Below are positions 1-6,666 of a DNA stretch of 31,081 nt, piece after piece. The translations under genes and the position numbers were made by a program. Numbering within the stretch: the first letter of the stretch is position 1; the number at the start of each line of letters is the position of its first letter. The DNA comes from Pleionea sp041589565 (GTDB lineage: Bacteria > Pseudomonadota > Gammaproteobacteria > Enterobacterales > Kangiellaceae), in assembly GCA_041589565.1 (NCBI GenBank), contig JBFHVL010000007.1:1-31081 (forward strand). Reading direction: 5' to 3'. The notes under the pieces were generated by a model. That model saw only the letters and a list, made by a program, of their open reading frames with translations, was not told the DNA's origin and searched no databases.

Positions 1-95
1 ATGGCTAAAGCTGCGGCAATAACTAGTAAAATGCCACCTGAGGCTTCATTAGCCGTAAACTTTGCCCACAATGTACGAATATCTAACAGTGACAT
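1..95 (-). CDS. nhaA: Na+/H+ antiporter NhaA, N-terminal fragment
   Basis: Only the first 31 codons are inside the window; the gene continues past position 1. The start is ATG at 95-93, and the peptide reads MSLLDIRTLWAKF then an N-E-A-S-G-G-I-L-L-V-I-A-A stretch. That last part is the typical beginning of NhaA, where a short cytoplasmic helix leads into the first membrane helix. NhaA exchanges two H+ for one Na+ across the inner membrane and is needed for sodium and alkaline pH tolerance. The identification is strengthened by the neighbouring divergent LysR gene, which aligns with NhaR, the known activator of nhaA. The fragment is too short to check the transport aspartates. Identity is inferred from the N-terminal motif plus context. 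Confidence 0.82.
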   Translation of the reverse strand, partial: MSLLDIRTLWAKFTANEASGGILLVIAAALA

Positions 96-163
96 AAATT
101 ACCCTGAAAAAATTTAAGGTATAGTTATATGCAAAAATCGCTATCTTATAAAATCGTTTATAA

Positions 164-192
164 TTGACACATCATTCGATTTTTGTTGATAT
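164..192 (+). promoter_or_regulatory. Candidate sigma-70 promoter of nhaR
   Basis: A perfect TTGACA hexamer lies at 164-169. After a 17-nt spacer comes TGATAT at 187-192, a poor -10 match (3 of 6). The start codon of nhaR is 27 nt further on and has a strong Shine-Dalgarno (GGAGGG). The same 120-nt gap must also hold the nhaA promoter on the other strand and any NhaR site; no clear NhaR operator could be picked out by eye. Confidence 0.35.
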
Positions 193-218
193 AGAAAAAT
201 CTCGCTTCGGAGGGCATC

Positions 219-1127
219 ATGGCTCGGCTTAATTACCACCACTTGCAATACTTTTACTGTATCGCTAAAACGGGCTCAATCGCACGAGCCTCTGAAACAC
301 TTCACATTACTCCGCAAACATTGAGTGCACAGTTAAGTGCGCTCGAAGATCAGCTGGGTTATCAGCTTTTCGACAGAATAGGAAAGAAGCTGGTATTAAA
401 CGACCTGGGTAAAATGACTTATAGTTATGCTGATGAGATCTTTTCATTAGGTGACGAGCTGATTAATTCGATAAAAAATCAGTCCAGTGGTATCTATCAT
501 CGATTTACCATTGGCGTTACCGATGTCATCGACAAGGTTTTTTCTTTTAACTTTTTAAAAGAAGTTTACTCAATGGATGAATCTATTAAACTCGTTTGTA
601 AAGAAACCAGCCTAGACGTTTTATTGTCGGACCTTGCAGTCAATAAAATTGACGCCATTCTCACGGATACACCTTTGCCATACAACACATCGGTTAAAGC
701 GTTCAATCACTTTCTTGGAGAGAGTGGCTATACATTTTTTAGCTGCAAAGCCTCCGCTCGAAAGCTTAGGAAAAATTTCCCATATAGTCTCGATGGTCAA
801 TACTTGTTGATGGCAGGCGAAGGCACTGAGCAAAAGGCCAATCTGCTGGCCTGGTTTGAGCAACTTGATATTAATCCAATCATCATTGGAGAGTTTGACG
901 ATTCGGCCTTGGCTAAGTATTTCAGTCAGGCAGGCTATGGTGTGTTTTGCTCACCCACGATTGTGGAAAAAAATACGATGAAACAATTTTCAGTTTCGGC
1001 AATTGGTAGAACGGAAGAAATCACAGAACGCTATTATTTAATCTCGCCAGAACGTAAAGTAAGGCACCCCGCAGTGCAGCATTTAATTAGTTCAGGTAAG
1101 GCACTTTTGGAGTCACCCATACATTAG
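219..1127 (+). CDS. nhaR: LysR-type activator of nhaA (NhaR)
   Basis: A 302-residue LysR-family regulator. The winged helix-turn-helix occupies about residues 1-62 (NYHHLQYFYCIAKTGSIARA, then ITPQTLSAQLSALEDQLGYQLF), and the effector domain fills the rest. Unlike a generic LysR protein it follows E. coli NhaR closely. The first residues match the N-Y-N-H-L-Y-Y-F type start, an internal GEFDD-[AS]-A-L segment is present near residue 226, and a segment ending in RHPAVQ lies near the C-terminus. NhaR senses Na+ and activates nhaA, which starts divergently 123 bp upstream. The ATG at 219 has GGAGGG about 5 nt before it, so this start is well supported. Length equals the usual ~300 aa. No sign of truncation. 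Confidence 0.92.
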   Translation: MARLNYHHLQYFYCIAKTGSIARASETLHITPQTLSAQLSALEDQLGYQLFDRIGKKLVLNDLGKMTYSYADEIFSLGDELINSIKNQSSGIYHRFTIGVTDVIDKVFSFNFLKEVYSMDESIKLVCKETSLDVLLSDLAVNKIDAILTDTPLPYNTSVKAFNHFLGESGYTFFSCKASARKLRKNFPYSLDGQYLLMAGEGTEQKANLLAWFEQLDINPIIIGEFDDSALAKYFSQAGYGVFCSPTIVEKNTMKQFSVSAIGRTEEITERYYLISPERKVRHPAVQHLISSGKALLESPIH

Positions 1128-1214
1128 TCATCAGGTAAGTTCGGTAACGAGTTTGCATCTTTAGGCGTTGCCAGCTAGAGTGGTAGCCTCATTAAATAAA
1201 ATAGGGAATCAATC

Positions 1215-1598
1215 ATGGAAAGACATTTTGTGATGACAGCATTTGGCTACGCTATTGTTGGTTTGTTATTAGGCATATATATGGCGGCAACACAAAACCA
1301 TATTCAACACGTAACACATGCTCATATTATGTTACTGGGTTTTGTTGTTTCCTTTATCTATGCTGTTTGTTATCGCCTTTGGCTTAACTCGTCAGGTTCT
1401 TCGCTATCCAAGTTACAGTTGCTAACGCATCAAGTAGGAACACTGGGTATCGTGATTGGGCTTTATTTGCTTTATTCAGGCACACTGAAAGAATCAATCA
1501 TTGGACCTATACTCGGAATTTCTTCCATTCTGGCTTTAACTGGACTTATTTTGATGAAAGTCATGCTAATCCAATCGTTTAAGTCGGTAAAAAGTTAG
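1215..1598 (+). CDS. Small four-helix membrane protein with histidine cluster, unknown function
   Basis: A 127-aa protein with four predicted membrane helices at about residues 7-25, 36-56, 70-90 and 95-118. The family was not recognised with certainty. Histidines H29, H32, H35 and H37 cluster at the start of helix 2, and H72 sits at the start of helix 3. The H35-x-H37-x-M-x-x-G-F pattern is the same spacing as H-x-H-E-M-x-x-G-F of the NnrS protein encoded at 6667-7884, and it resembles the H-x-H helix starts of NorB/heme-copper oxidase subunit I. A heme- or metal-binding membrane role is therefore inferred, not shown. The gene has AGGG about 9 nt before its ATG. It converges on moaE, with 11 nt between the stop codons. 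It might equally be part of the nhaR transcript (87-nt gap). Confidence 0.8.
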   Translation: MERHFVMTAFGYAIVGLLLGIYMAATQNHIQHVTHAHIMLLGFVVSFIYAVCYRLWLNSSGSSLSKLQLLTHQVGTLGIVIGLYLLYSGTLKESIIGPILGISSILALTGLILMKVMLIQSFKSVKS

Positions 1599-1609
1599 AC
1601 GCAATTCAA

Positions 1610-2080
1610 TTACCAACGTTTTCGAGCCAACTGATCTTTTTGGTTGGCTTCGACCCAGCGCTCACCTTCATCGGCTGTCACTTCTTTCTTCCAAAATGGA
1701 GCCTCTGTTTTTAGGAAATCCATGATAAATTGCGCCGCTTCAAAACTGGCTTCTCGATGTTGAGAAGAGACACCTACAAAAACGATTTGATCATTGATAT
1801 TCAATGAGCCGACTCGATGTATTAGTCGCACTCGACCTATCGGCCAACGTTCTTTAGCTTTTTCTACTATTACCTTTAACGCATTCTCTGTCATCGCCGG
1901 GTAATACTCCAGATGTAATCCTTTAATAGAGTGTCCTTGATTAAAGTCTCGCACCAAACCAACAAAAAAAACGACCGCTCCGTCTTGCGAATTATTGTTA
2001 ATAAGCGCCTGGTACTCTTCGGCAACATTAAAATCATTCTCGGTCACTTTAATCATAGCTAATTCTTGATTGTGGTCCAT
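1610..2080 (-). CDS. moaE: Molybdopterin synthase catalytic subunit MoaE
   Basis: MoaE is the large subunit of molybdopterin synthase. With MoaD it converts cyclic pyranopterin monophosphate to molybdopterin. The 156-aa protein follows E. coli MoaE throughout: a D-G-A-V-V-F-F-V-G-L-V-R segment, LEYYPAMTE, WPIGRVRLIHRVG, FVGVSSQHREASF, and F-W-K-K-E with the catalytic lysine, ending in a K-R-W tail. It is the last gene of the moa operon. The ATG at 2080 lies two bases after the moaD stop, so translation is probably coupled. A GTG one codon upstream (2083) and an ATG at 2056 are alternative starts. It converges on the small membrane protein gene with only 11 nt between them, and no terminator is visible there. 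Confidence 0.93.
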   Translation of the reverse strand: MDHNQELAMIKVTENDFNVAEEYQALINNNSQDGAVVFFVGLVRDFNQGHSIKGLHLEYYPAMTENALKVIVEKAKERWPIGRVRLIHRVGSLNINDQIVFVGVSSQHREASFEAAQFIMDFLKTEAPFWKKEVTADEGERWVEANQKDQLARKRW

Positions 2081-2082
2081 CA

Positions 2083-2328
2083 CTAGCCGCCGGTCACAGG
2101 TGGGAAAAAGGCTATCTCGGCATTGTCATGTATCTCCGCATCGCCTTGCACCATTTCCTGATCAATAGCCGCTAGTACATTACCACTAAGCACATTCTGC
2201 CAGTTATCACCCTTCGCCATAAGTTGATTCTTGATGTCATCGAGTTTCATTTCAGGCTGATAATCTAAGGTTAGTGACTCACAGCCTAAGCGCTCTCGCA
2301 GTGACGCAAAAAATAAAACATTAATCAC
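2083..2328 (-). CDS. moaD: Molybdopterin synthase sulfur carrier subunit MoaD
   Basis: MoaD carries the thiocarboxylate sulfur used by MoaE. The reading frame is open from 2352, but the protein most likely begins at GTG 2328, giving 81 residues, the same length as E. coli MoaD, and the start (M)INVLFFASLRERLG aligns with that family. This GTG overlaps the last codons and stop of moaC by 8 nt, with GGAGA upstream as a plausible ribosome site. The C-terminus is FFPPVTGG; the terminal Gly-Gly is the site of adenylation and thiocarboxylation. The longer alternative start at GTG 2352 would add eight residues not seen in relatives. The gene is followed directly by moaE. Confidence 0.9.
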   Translation of the reverse strand: MINVLFFASLRERLGCESLTLDYQPEMKLDDIKNQLMAKGDNWQNVLSGNVLAAIDQEMVQGDAEIHDNAEIAFFPPVTGG

Positions 2329-2800
2329 GTTTCCAGTCTCCGCTTTTTCCACCAGACTTTTCTAATACTTTAATCCCTTCAATCACCATAGATTTATCCA
2401 CAGCTTTACACATATCAAATAAAGTTAATGCTGCTACGCTGGTGGCTGTTAGGGCTTCCATTTCAACACCAGTCTGGCCTTTGAGCTTGCACATACTTTC
2501 GATGCGCACTCGGTTATTCGCCCGATCAACTTCAAAATCGACCTGTACTTTCGATAAAGCCAAAGGATGACACAAAGGGATAAGTTGACTGCATTGTTTA
2601 GCACCCTGAATTCCAGCAATACGCGCTACCGCCAATACATCACCTTTGGCATGCCCGCCAGTTTCAATTAACGTCAGTGTTTCTGGGAGCATAGTAATAA
2701 AGCCTTCGGCTACTGCGACCCGTGTAGTAGCGTCTTTGTCCGACACATCCACCATAGCAGCTTCGCCTTTAGCATTAATATGGGTTAATTGCTGCGACAT
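2321..2800 (-). CDS. moaC: Cyclic pyranopterin monophosphate synthase MoaC
   Basis: MoaC acts after MoaA to convert the rearranged GTP product into cyclic pyranopterin monophosphate. The 159-aa protein has the family hallmarks: LTHINAKGEAAMVDVSDK at the start, A-K-G-D-V-L-A-V-A-R-I-A-G-I, LIPLCHPL near residue 75, a G-V-E-M-E-A-L-T segment, MCKAVDK, and the C-terminal K-S-G-G-K-S-G motif that holds an active-site lysine. Length equals that of E. coli MoaC (161 aa). The ATG at 2800 lies 2 nt after the moaB stop, and its 3' end overlaps moaD. Nothing is missing. Confidence 0.95.
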   Translation of the reverse strand: MSQQLTHINAKGEAAMVDVSDKDATTRVAVAEGFITMLPETLTLIETGGHAKGDVLAVARIAGIQGAKQCSQLIPLCHPLALSKVQVDFEVDRANNRVRIESMCKLKGQTGVEMEALTATSVAALTLFDMCKAVDKSMVIEGIKVLEKSGGKSGDWKRD

Positions 2801-2802
2801 CG

Positions 2803-3348
2803 TTACCCCCGAGTCTCACAGAGTGAGGCCTGAGCCAGTTTTAAATGCGGAACAAAGTTACACGGTTTATGAGTAGAATCGAGCTGCTCTTTAATAATAT
2901 CGTCCCATCCTGTGCGACAGGCATTGGTAGAACCTGGCATACAAAAGATCACTGTACCGTTCGCCATACCCGCTATAGCACGTGACTGAATTGTAGAGGT
3001 GCCAATTTGTTGAAAAGAAATTTGCCGAAACAGTTCGCCAAAGCCTTCCACCTCTTTATCGAATAATACCGATACCGCTTCGGGAGTGGAGTCTCGCAGA
3101 GTAAAACCGGTGCCACCAGTAATGAGTATCGCTTGCACACTGCTCGATGCAATCCAGCGCGACACTACCGCGCGGATTTGATAAATATCATCTTTCACAA
3201 TTAAATGTTCTTCGACGTTATGCCCGGATTCACGAGCACGTTCAGCCAGCAATTGACCAGAAGTATCGTTTTCTTCGGTGCGTGTATCAGATACGGTTAA
3301 CACCGCAATAGTCAGTGGAGTAAACTCTTTATTGGACAAATGGCCCAT
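2803..3348 (-). CDS. moaB: Molybdenum cofactor biosynthesis protein MoaB
   Basis: A 181-aa member of the MoaB/MogA fold. Visible motifs are VLTVSDTRTEENDTSG near the N-terminus, ILITGGTGFTLRDSTPE in the middle (the G-G-T-G molybdopterin-binding loop), and CMPGSTNACRTGWDD towards the C-terminus. MogA-type enzymes adenylylate molybdopterin before metal insertion by MoeA. The role of E. coli MoaB is unclear, but in organisms lacking MogA the MoaB protein takes this step. As no mogA is in the window, that activity is a reasonable inference here. The ATG at 3348 has AGGTGA a few bases upstream. A gap of 36 nt separates it from mobA. Confidence 0.92.
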   Translation of the reverse strand: MGHLSNKEFTPLTIAVLTVSDTRTEENDTSGQLLAERARESGHNVEEHLIVKDDIYQIRAVVSRWIASSSVQAILITGGTGFTLRDSTPEAVSVLFDKEVEGFGELFRQISFQQIGTSTIQSRAIAGMANGTVIFCMPGSTNACRTGWDDIIKEQLDSTHKPCNFVPHLKLAQASLCETRG

Positions 3349-3384
3349 ACATCACCTGTCATTTTGTTTGCTTAACTATAACAA

Positions 3385-3918
3385 TTAACCAATAGCCGCC
3401 AGTTCTTGCGGCGTATTGGTATTCAACAATTTATCAGGCTCTGAGCAGTTAACAGCTCGAGCACCAATAACCTCAAAAAACTGTTTAATGGAGCGGTCGG
3501 CATTATCATTTTGCAGCACCTGCTCCAAATAGTGCCTGATTGAGTCATCAGCTGTGATTACCATAGGAAACTGCGATTCGCTAAAATAGACATGGTGATC
3601 TAGCTTTGCGTAGTCAATGAGTTCCTGAAGTAAAGCATGATCTAACAAAGGCATATCCACCGGGATCACAAGGAAGCGTTTGTCAGGCATATGCTCAATC
3701 GCACTGAAAATCCCCGCCAAAGGACCTTTCTCGATAAAACGGTCGGCGAGACCTCCGAACTTGTCACCACTCACCATCACTTTATCGCAACCAGCTTTGA
3801 GCAGTTGCTCTAAGGCAAAATCCAACAAACTTTGCTGTGGATTTAGAGGATGAGGTAGCGCAGCCTTATCTTGTTTCATCCGTCTGGAAAGACCACCTGC
3901 AAGAACAATTCCGATCAT
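3385..3918 (-). CDS. mobA: Molybdenum cofactor guanylyltransferase MobA
   Basis: MobA attaches GMP to Moco, forming the guanine dinucleotide cofactor used by DMSO-reductase family enzymes such as nitrate reductases. The 177-aa protein shows the nucleotidyltransferase signature ILAGG-type start (VLAGGLSRRMKQDKAALP), GPLAGIFSAIEH, VIPVDMPLL as the metal-binding D-x-P, and a C-terminal LLNTNTPQEL. It is a little shorter than E. coli MobA (194 aa), with no evident loss of a motif. Its presence tells that the host's molybdoenzymes include bis-MGD types, which fits the nitrate transporters nearby. The start ATG at 3918 lies 8 nt after the moaA stop; the GGGAGG before it lies in the final glycine codons of moaA. 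Confidence 0.92.
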   Translation of the reverse strand: MIGIVLAGGLSRRMKQDKAALPHPLNPQQSLLDFALEQLLKAGCDKVMVSGDKFGGLADRFIEKGPLAGIFSAIEHMPDKRFLVIPVDMPLLDHALLQELIDYAKLDHHVYFSESQFPMVITADDSIRHYLEQVLQNDNADRSIKQFFEVIGARAVNCSEPDKLLNTNTPQELAAIG

Positions 3919-3926
3919 CGAACTAG

Positions 3927-4907
3927 CTAGCCTCCCAACATCGCCAGGTGTCGTGTTGAGCCGGTATTGCCCTGATGCAAAAAATGCGACGCTTTTTTCT
4001 GAGTAACATATTCAATAACTTGCTGCTGCAAAGCACTTACATCATCTTGTTGGCACAAGTCGCGGAGCGGTAATCCTTGTTCGCCAAACAGACACAAGTG
4101 CAGCTTGCCTTTTGAAGACACCCGTAAACGATTGCAGCTATCACAAAAATCTTTACTGTATGGCATAATTAAACCAATACGACCAACAAAGTCCGGATGC
4201 TGAAACTCCTGTGCGGGACCAGCACTTTGGCTACGAATTACTCGAGTCCAACCTTGCTCCAGCAATTGTTGCTTTATGCCTTCGCCGGCAACATGATTTT
4301 GTTTAAAAAAAGTGGCGTTATCGCCTGTTTGCATTAATTCAATAAATCGTAAGGTAATTGGTTTATCTTTAATCCAATCTAAATAATCGTCGAACTCATT
4401 AAAATTATATTGACGCAACAGTACCGCATTAATTTTTATTTTCGACATGCCTAGTTCTGCAGCTCTTGTTAAGCCTTCTAGGACTTCATCCAGTCGGTTA
4501 TGACCCGTAATGGCGTGAAACATACGAGGATCAAGACTGTCAATGCTGACGTTAATGCGATCAAGACCGGCATCAACCCAACTTTTAATTCGTTTAGGCA
4601 ATTGATAGCCGTTAGTCGTTATGCCTACCGACTGAATACCAGGAGTGGTTTTGCAGGCTTCAATGATCTGTGGAATATCTTTACGAACCGCGGGTTCACC
4701 GCCGGTTATACGAATCTTTTGAGTGCCTAGATTGGCAAAGGCGCTTGCCAGACGTTTAATTTCAGGCAACGTGAGTTGTGTCGCACATTGCTCGCCTTCT
4801 GGCTTCTGATAGCCATCGGGTAAACAATAATTGCATTTAAAGTTGCAGATGTCGGTGACTGACAAACGCAGATAATAAAATCTGCGGCCAAATTCGTCTT
4901 GTAACAT
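3927..4907 (-). CDS. moaA: GTP 3',8-cyclase MoaA (radical SAM)
   Basis: MoaA is the radical-SAM enzyme that starts Moco synthesis from GTP. The frame is open from a TTG at 4979, but the protein should begin at ATG 4907 (326 aa): GGAAAGG sits about 6 nt before it, and MLQDEFGRRFYYLRLSVTD aligns with the E. coli N-terminus. Residues 21-28 are C-N-F-K-C-N-Y-C, the CxxxCxxC radical-SAM cluster. Further on are RITGGEPAVRKD, the NVSIDSLD segment, and the second cluster as FCDSCNRLRVSSKGKLHLCLF in two parts. The chain ends in the conserved Gly-Gly. First gene of the moaA-mobA-moaBCDE transcript. Upstream is a structured region described separately. Confidence 0.95.
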   Translation of the reverse strand: MLQDEFGRRFYYLRLSVTDICNFKCNYCLPDGYQKPEGEQCATQLTLPEIKRLASAFANLGTQKIRITGGEPAVRKDIPQIIEACKTTPGIQSVGITTNGYQLPKRIKSWVDAGLDRINVSIDSLDPRMFHAITGHNRLDEVLEGLTRAAELGMSKIKINAVLLRQYNFNEFDDYLDWIKDKPITLRFIELMQTGDNATFFKQNHVAGEGIKQQLLEQGWTRVIRSQSAGPAQEFQHPDFVGRIGLIMPYSKDFCDSCNRLRVSSKGKLHLCLFGEQGLPLRDLCQQDDVSALQQQVIEYVTQKKASHFLHQGNTGSTRHLAMLGG

Positions 4908-4912
4908 ATTAC

Positions 4913-4933
4913 GCCTTTCCAAATACGGGAGGC
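4913..4933 (-). promoter_or_regulatory. Small hairpin overlapping the moaA ribosome site
   Basis: On the minus strand GCCT (4933-4930) can pair with AGGC (4916-4913), with two further C-G pairs next to the loop. The right arm includes part of the Shine-Dalgarno GGAAAGG of moaA. Folding this RNA would hide the ribosome site. The stem is short, so its use as a translational switch is only an idea. Confidence 0.25.
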
Positions 4934-5081
4934 CAAGCGATTTCTCTCTTAACCCTGGTAACTCATACTCAAAACCCAATGCTTCGATTATGGAGTTACG
5001 GCTGATAGACCTTATGGCGAGAACTTACAGTAGTGTTCACTGGCATTCCCATCACTTAGCTCTAACAGCTCGGTGTCAATA

Positions 5082-5116
5082 TTAGTTCACTATACTCTGA
5101 TTGGAAGGTGAACTAA
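5082..5116 (-). promoter_or_regulatory. Inverted repeat around a candidate -10 upstream of moaA
   Basis: Two perfect 9-nt arms, TTAGTTCAC at 5082-5090 and GTGAACTAA at 5108-5116, are separated by 17 nt. On the minus strand, TATAGT (5094-5089, five of six matches to TATAAT) overlaps the downstream arm, and a weak -35 would lie at the upstream arm. That geometry suits an operator for a dimeric repressor or activator, but an RNA hairpin is also possible. A second perfect palindrome, ACCTCT-AA-AGAGGT, lies next to it at 5119-5132. The arms do not look like a ModE site. The rest of 4908-5194 holds no gene. Confidence 0.45.
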
Positions 5117-5139
5117 ATACCTCTAAAGAGGTGTGATTT

Positions 5140-5182
5140 GTTACAAGAGCTTACCTGATGCAGAGGCAAGCTCTTACGTAAC
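5140..5182 (-). other. Large hairpin between the porin gene and the moa operon
   Basis: GTTAC (5140-5144) pairs with GTAAC (5178-5182), and AAGAGCTT (5145-5152) pairs with AAGCTCTT (5168-5175). Together they give 13 base pairs with one 2-nt bulge and a 15-nt loop. It begins 13 nt after the porin stop codon. Neither strand has a T-run behind it, so it is not a classical intrinsic terminator. It may protect the 3' end of the porin mRNA, mark a Rho-dependent end, or form part of the moa leader. Confidence 0.5.
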
Positions 5183-5194
5183 CTTCTGTTATAC

Positions 5195-6370
5195 CTAATA
5201 GTTTGCTGTGAACATTAACCAGACTTTGTCGGTATCTACGCCGTAAGTATCAGCACTGTAACTGGCATACTTAACCAGAAAGGAGTAGTTTTTACTGATG
5301 CCGAAATTGGCCACCAAGTCAATTTCATCACCGTAACTGGCACTACCTTGATCTGCAGAAAAGTCGTGGTAAATCAAAGCGAGTTTTGCAGGTCCGGCTT
5401 TACCAGAAACTTTTAAGTAAGTATCTTGTACGCCTGCATCGGGAGTGGACAGAAACATATCGGCAAAGCCCTGAAATTTATGTAATGTTGCCAGCGGCGT
5501 TGCAAAACCCTTGATGCCATCATCACTGCCGAGAACTTCATAACCCACAGTTAATGATACCGGTTTAAAGTCGAAGCCAATTTCAGCCAGCATATAATCG
5601 GCTTGAAAATCAACAGGAGCATCGCCGTCATCACTTTGCGTAGCCCAGGCAAGATTCCATTTAGCAATGCCGGCTTTGCCTTTGTAGTCGATACCCACGG
5701 TAGTGCTACCAATTTCTTCAACATTGTCGGGATCAAGAAAAATACCAGTAAATCCCAGCTTATGATCAGCACTTAATGAATAGCCTCCGTGAATCACATG
5801 ATGATCACCAAACACATTGCCACCGAGAATATTATTTACATTGTGAACATAGGCATACGCCACAGTAAAGTCGTCAGTCACCTTTTGGCTTAGCATCAGT
5901 GCATCATAAGTTTGTTCATTTTGGCGCCAACCAACGCCACCCACAAAGCGTTGCCCATCTAGATTAATACGCTGACGGCCAGCAACAAAAGTGGTCCCAT
6001 TATTCGAGTAGCTTAGGTTAGCAAGATTGAGGTCGGTACCGTCAGGATCAGCCACAACAGAATATTGCGCTAGTCCATTAACCTTACTGTTGTAATCGTC
6101 AACCGGTGCCGCAACATTGTCCATCTCAACATTAAACTGCCAATTGCCGAATTTGGCGCTATTAAAAGTTAAACGTGTTCTGTTTGTTAATGCATCGGCA
6201 TTTTCAAGCGCATTATCCTGACTTACATTTTCATAACGCGCTCGAAACGATAATTTTGCTTCACCTTTTTTTATCGCTTCAGCGAATGAAAACTCTTCTG
6301 CATGAGCTTGACTAACTAAAGCGACAGATACAGCAAGAGCGACTTGAGATAATTTTTGTAAGCGGTTCAT
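5195..6370 (-). CDS. Outer-membrane porin, alginate-export-like beta-barrel family
   Basis: A 391-aa outer-membrane barrel protein. Residues 1-24 form a signal peptide ending Q-A-H-A before EEFSF. The rest alternates short beta-strands with Gly/Asn/Asp turns. Segments such as LSFRARYENVSQDN, RTRLTFNSAKFGNWQFN, and GRQRINLDGQRFVGG resemble the porins annotated as alginate-export-like in marine gammaproteobacteria. The final residue is Tyr (FTANY) rather than the commoner Phe. The substrate cannot be read from sequence. Position between nitrate transport and Moco genes, and a perfect FNR-type box 88 nt upstream, suggest passage of nitrate/nitrite or another anaerobic substrate. AGGTG before the ATG at 6370 supports the start. 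Confidence 0.82.
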   Translation of the reverse strand: MNRLQKLSQVALAVSVALVSQAHAEEFSFAEAIKKGEAKLSFRARYENVSQDNALENADALTNRTRLTFNSAKFGNWQFNVEMDNVAAPVDDYNSKVNGLAQYSVVADPDGTDLNLANLSYSNNGTTFVAGRQRINLDGQRFVGGVGWRQNEQTYDALMLSQKVTDDFTVAYAYVHNVNNILGGNVFGDHHVIHGGYSLSADHKLGFTGIFLDPDNVEEIGSTTVGIDYKGKAGIAKWNLAWATQSDDGDAPVDFQADYMLAEIGFDFKPVSLTVGYEVLGSDDGIKGFATPLATLHKFQGFADMFLSTPDAGVQDTYLKVSGKAGPAKLALIYHDFSADQGSASYGDEIDLVANFGISKNYSFLVKYASYSADTYGVDTDKVWLMFTANY

Positions 6371-6457
6371 TATTCACACCTTTAATCTGGAAATTAAATA
6401 TAGCGATAGCAGATATTCTTGCTGGAATAAAGATTACTCCTACACTGCTGCCATACC

Positions 6458-6471
6458 TTGATATACATCAA
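6458..6471 (-). promoter_or_regulatory. Perfect FNR/ANR-type binding site upstream of the porin gene
   Basis: TTGAT-ATAC-ATCAA matches the full FNR consensus TTGAT-N4-ATCAA. Its centre is about 94 nt before the porin start. A possible -10 on the minus strand (TTTATT, 6431-6426) would put the transcription start near 6419, so the box would be about 45 nt upstream of it, close to the class II activation position of -41.5. The rest of the 296-nt gap 6371-6666 shows no gene; an open frame there starts with TTG inside this box and looks spurious. Confidence 0.75.
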
Positions 6472-6666
6472 TAGAAATTCAATAACTGTGCCTGCTACCC
6501 CAAAGGTAATAGTTAGAAAAGATTTGATGTACGCTGACCCGAAAATCATAGCGGCCTACTCTAACTTTTTAGCATTTTTCAAAGCTGCATATCAATATAA
6601 CATTTGCAAAGCGCCTTTATATACAAGCTTTCATAGTTGCAACATATAAGGAAAAGTTTAATTGAG

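Noticed and set aside
1128..1214. Terminator after nhaR
   Set aside because: Short complementary pieces exist, but no stable stem with a T-run could be drawn.
4907..4979. N-terminal extension of MoaA from a TTG start
   Set aside because: No ribosome site and no match in the family; ATG 4907 has GGAAAGG and aligns with known MoaA.
5082..5116. ModE binding site for the moa operon
   Set aside because: The arms do not resemble the TATATA-type halves of ModE sites; kept as an unidentified operator.
6458..6649. 63-aa open frame on the plus strand upstream of the porin gene
   Set aside because: Starts with TTG inside the FNR box, no ribosome site, no coding character; treated as regulatory gap.
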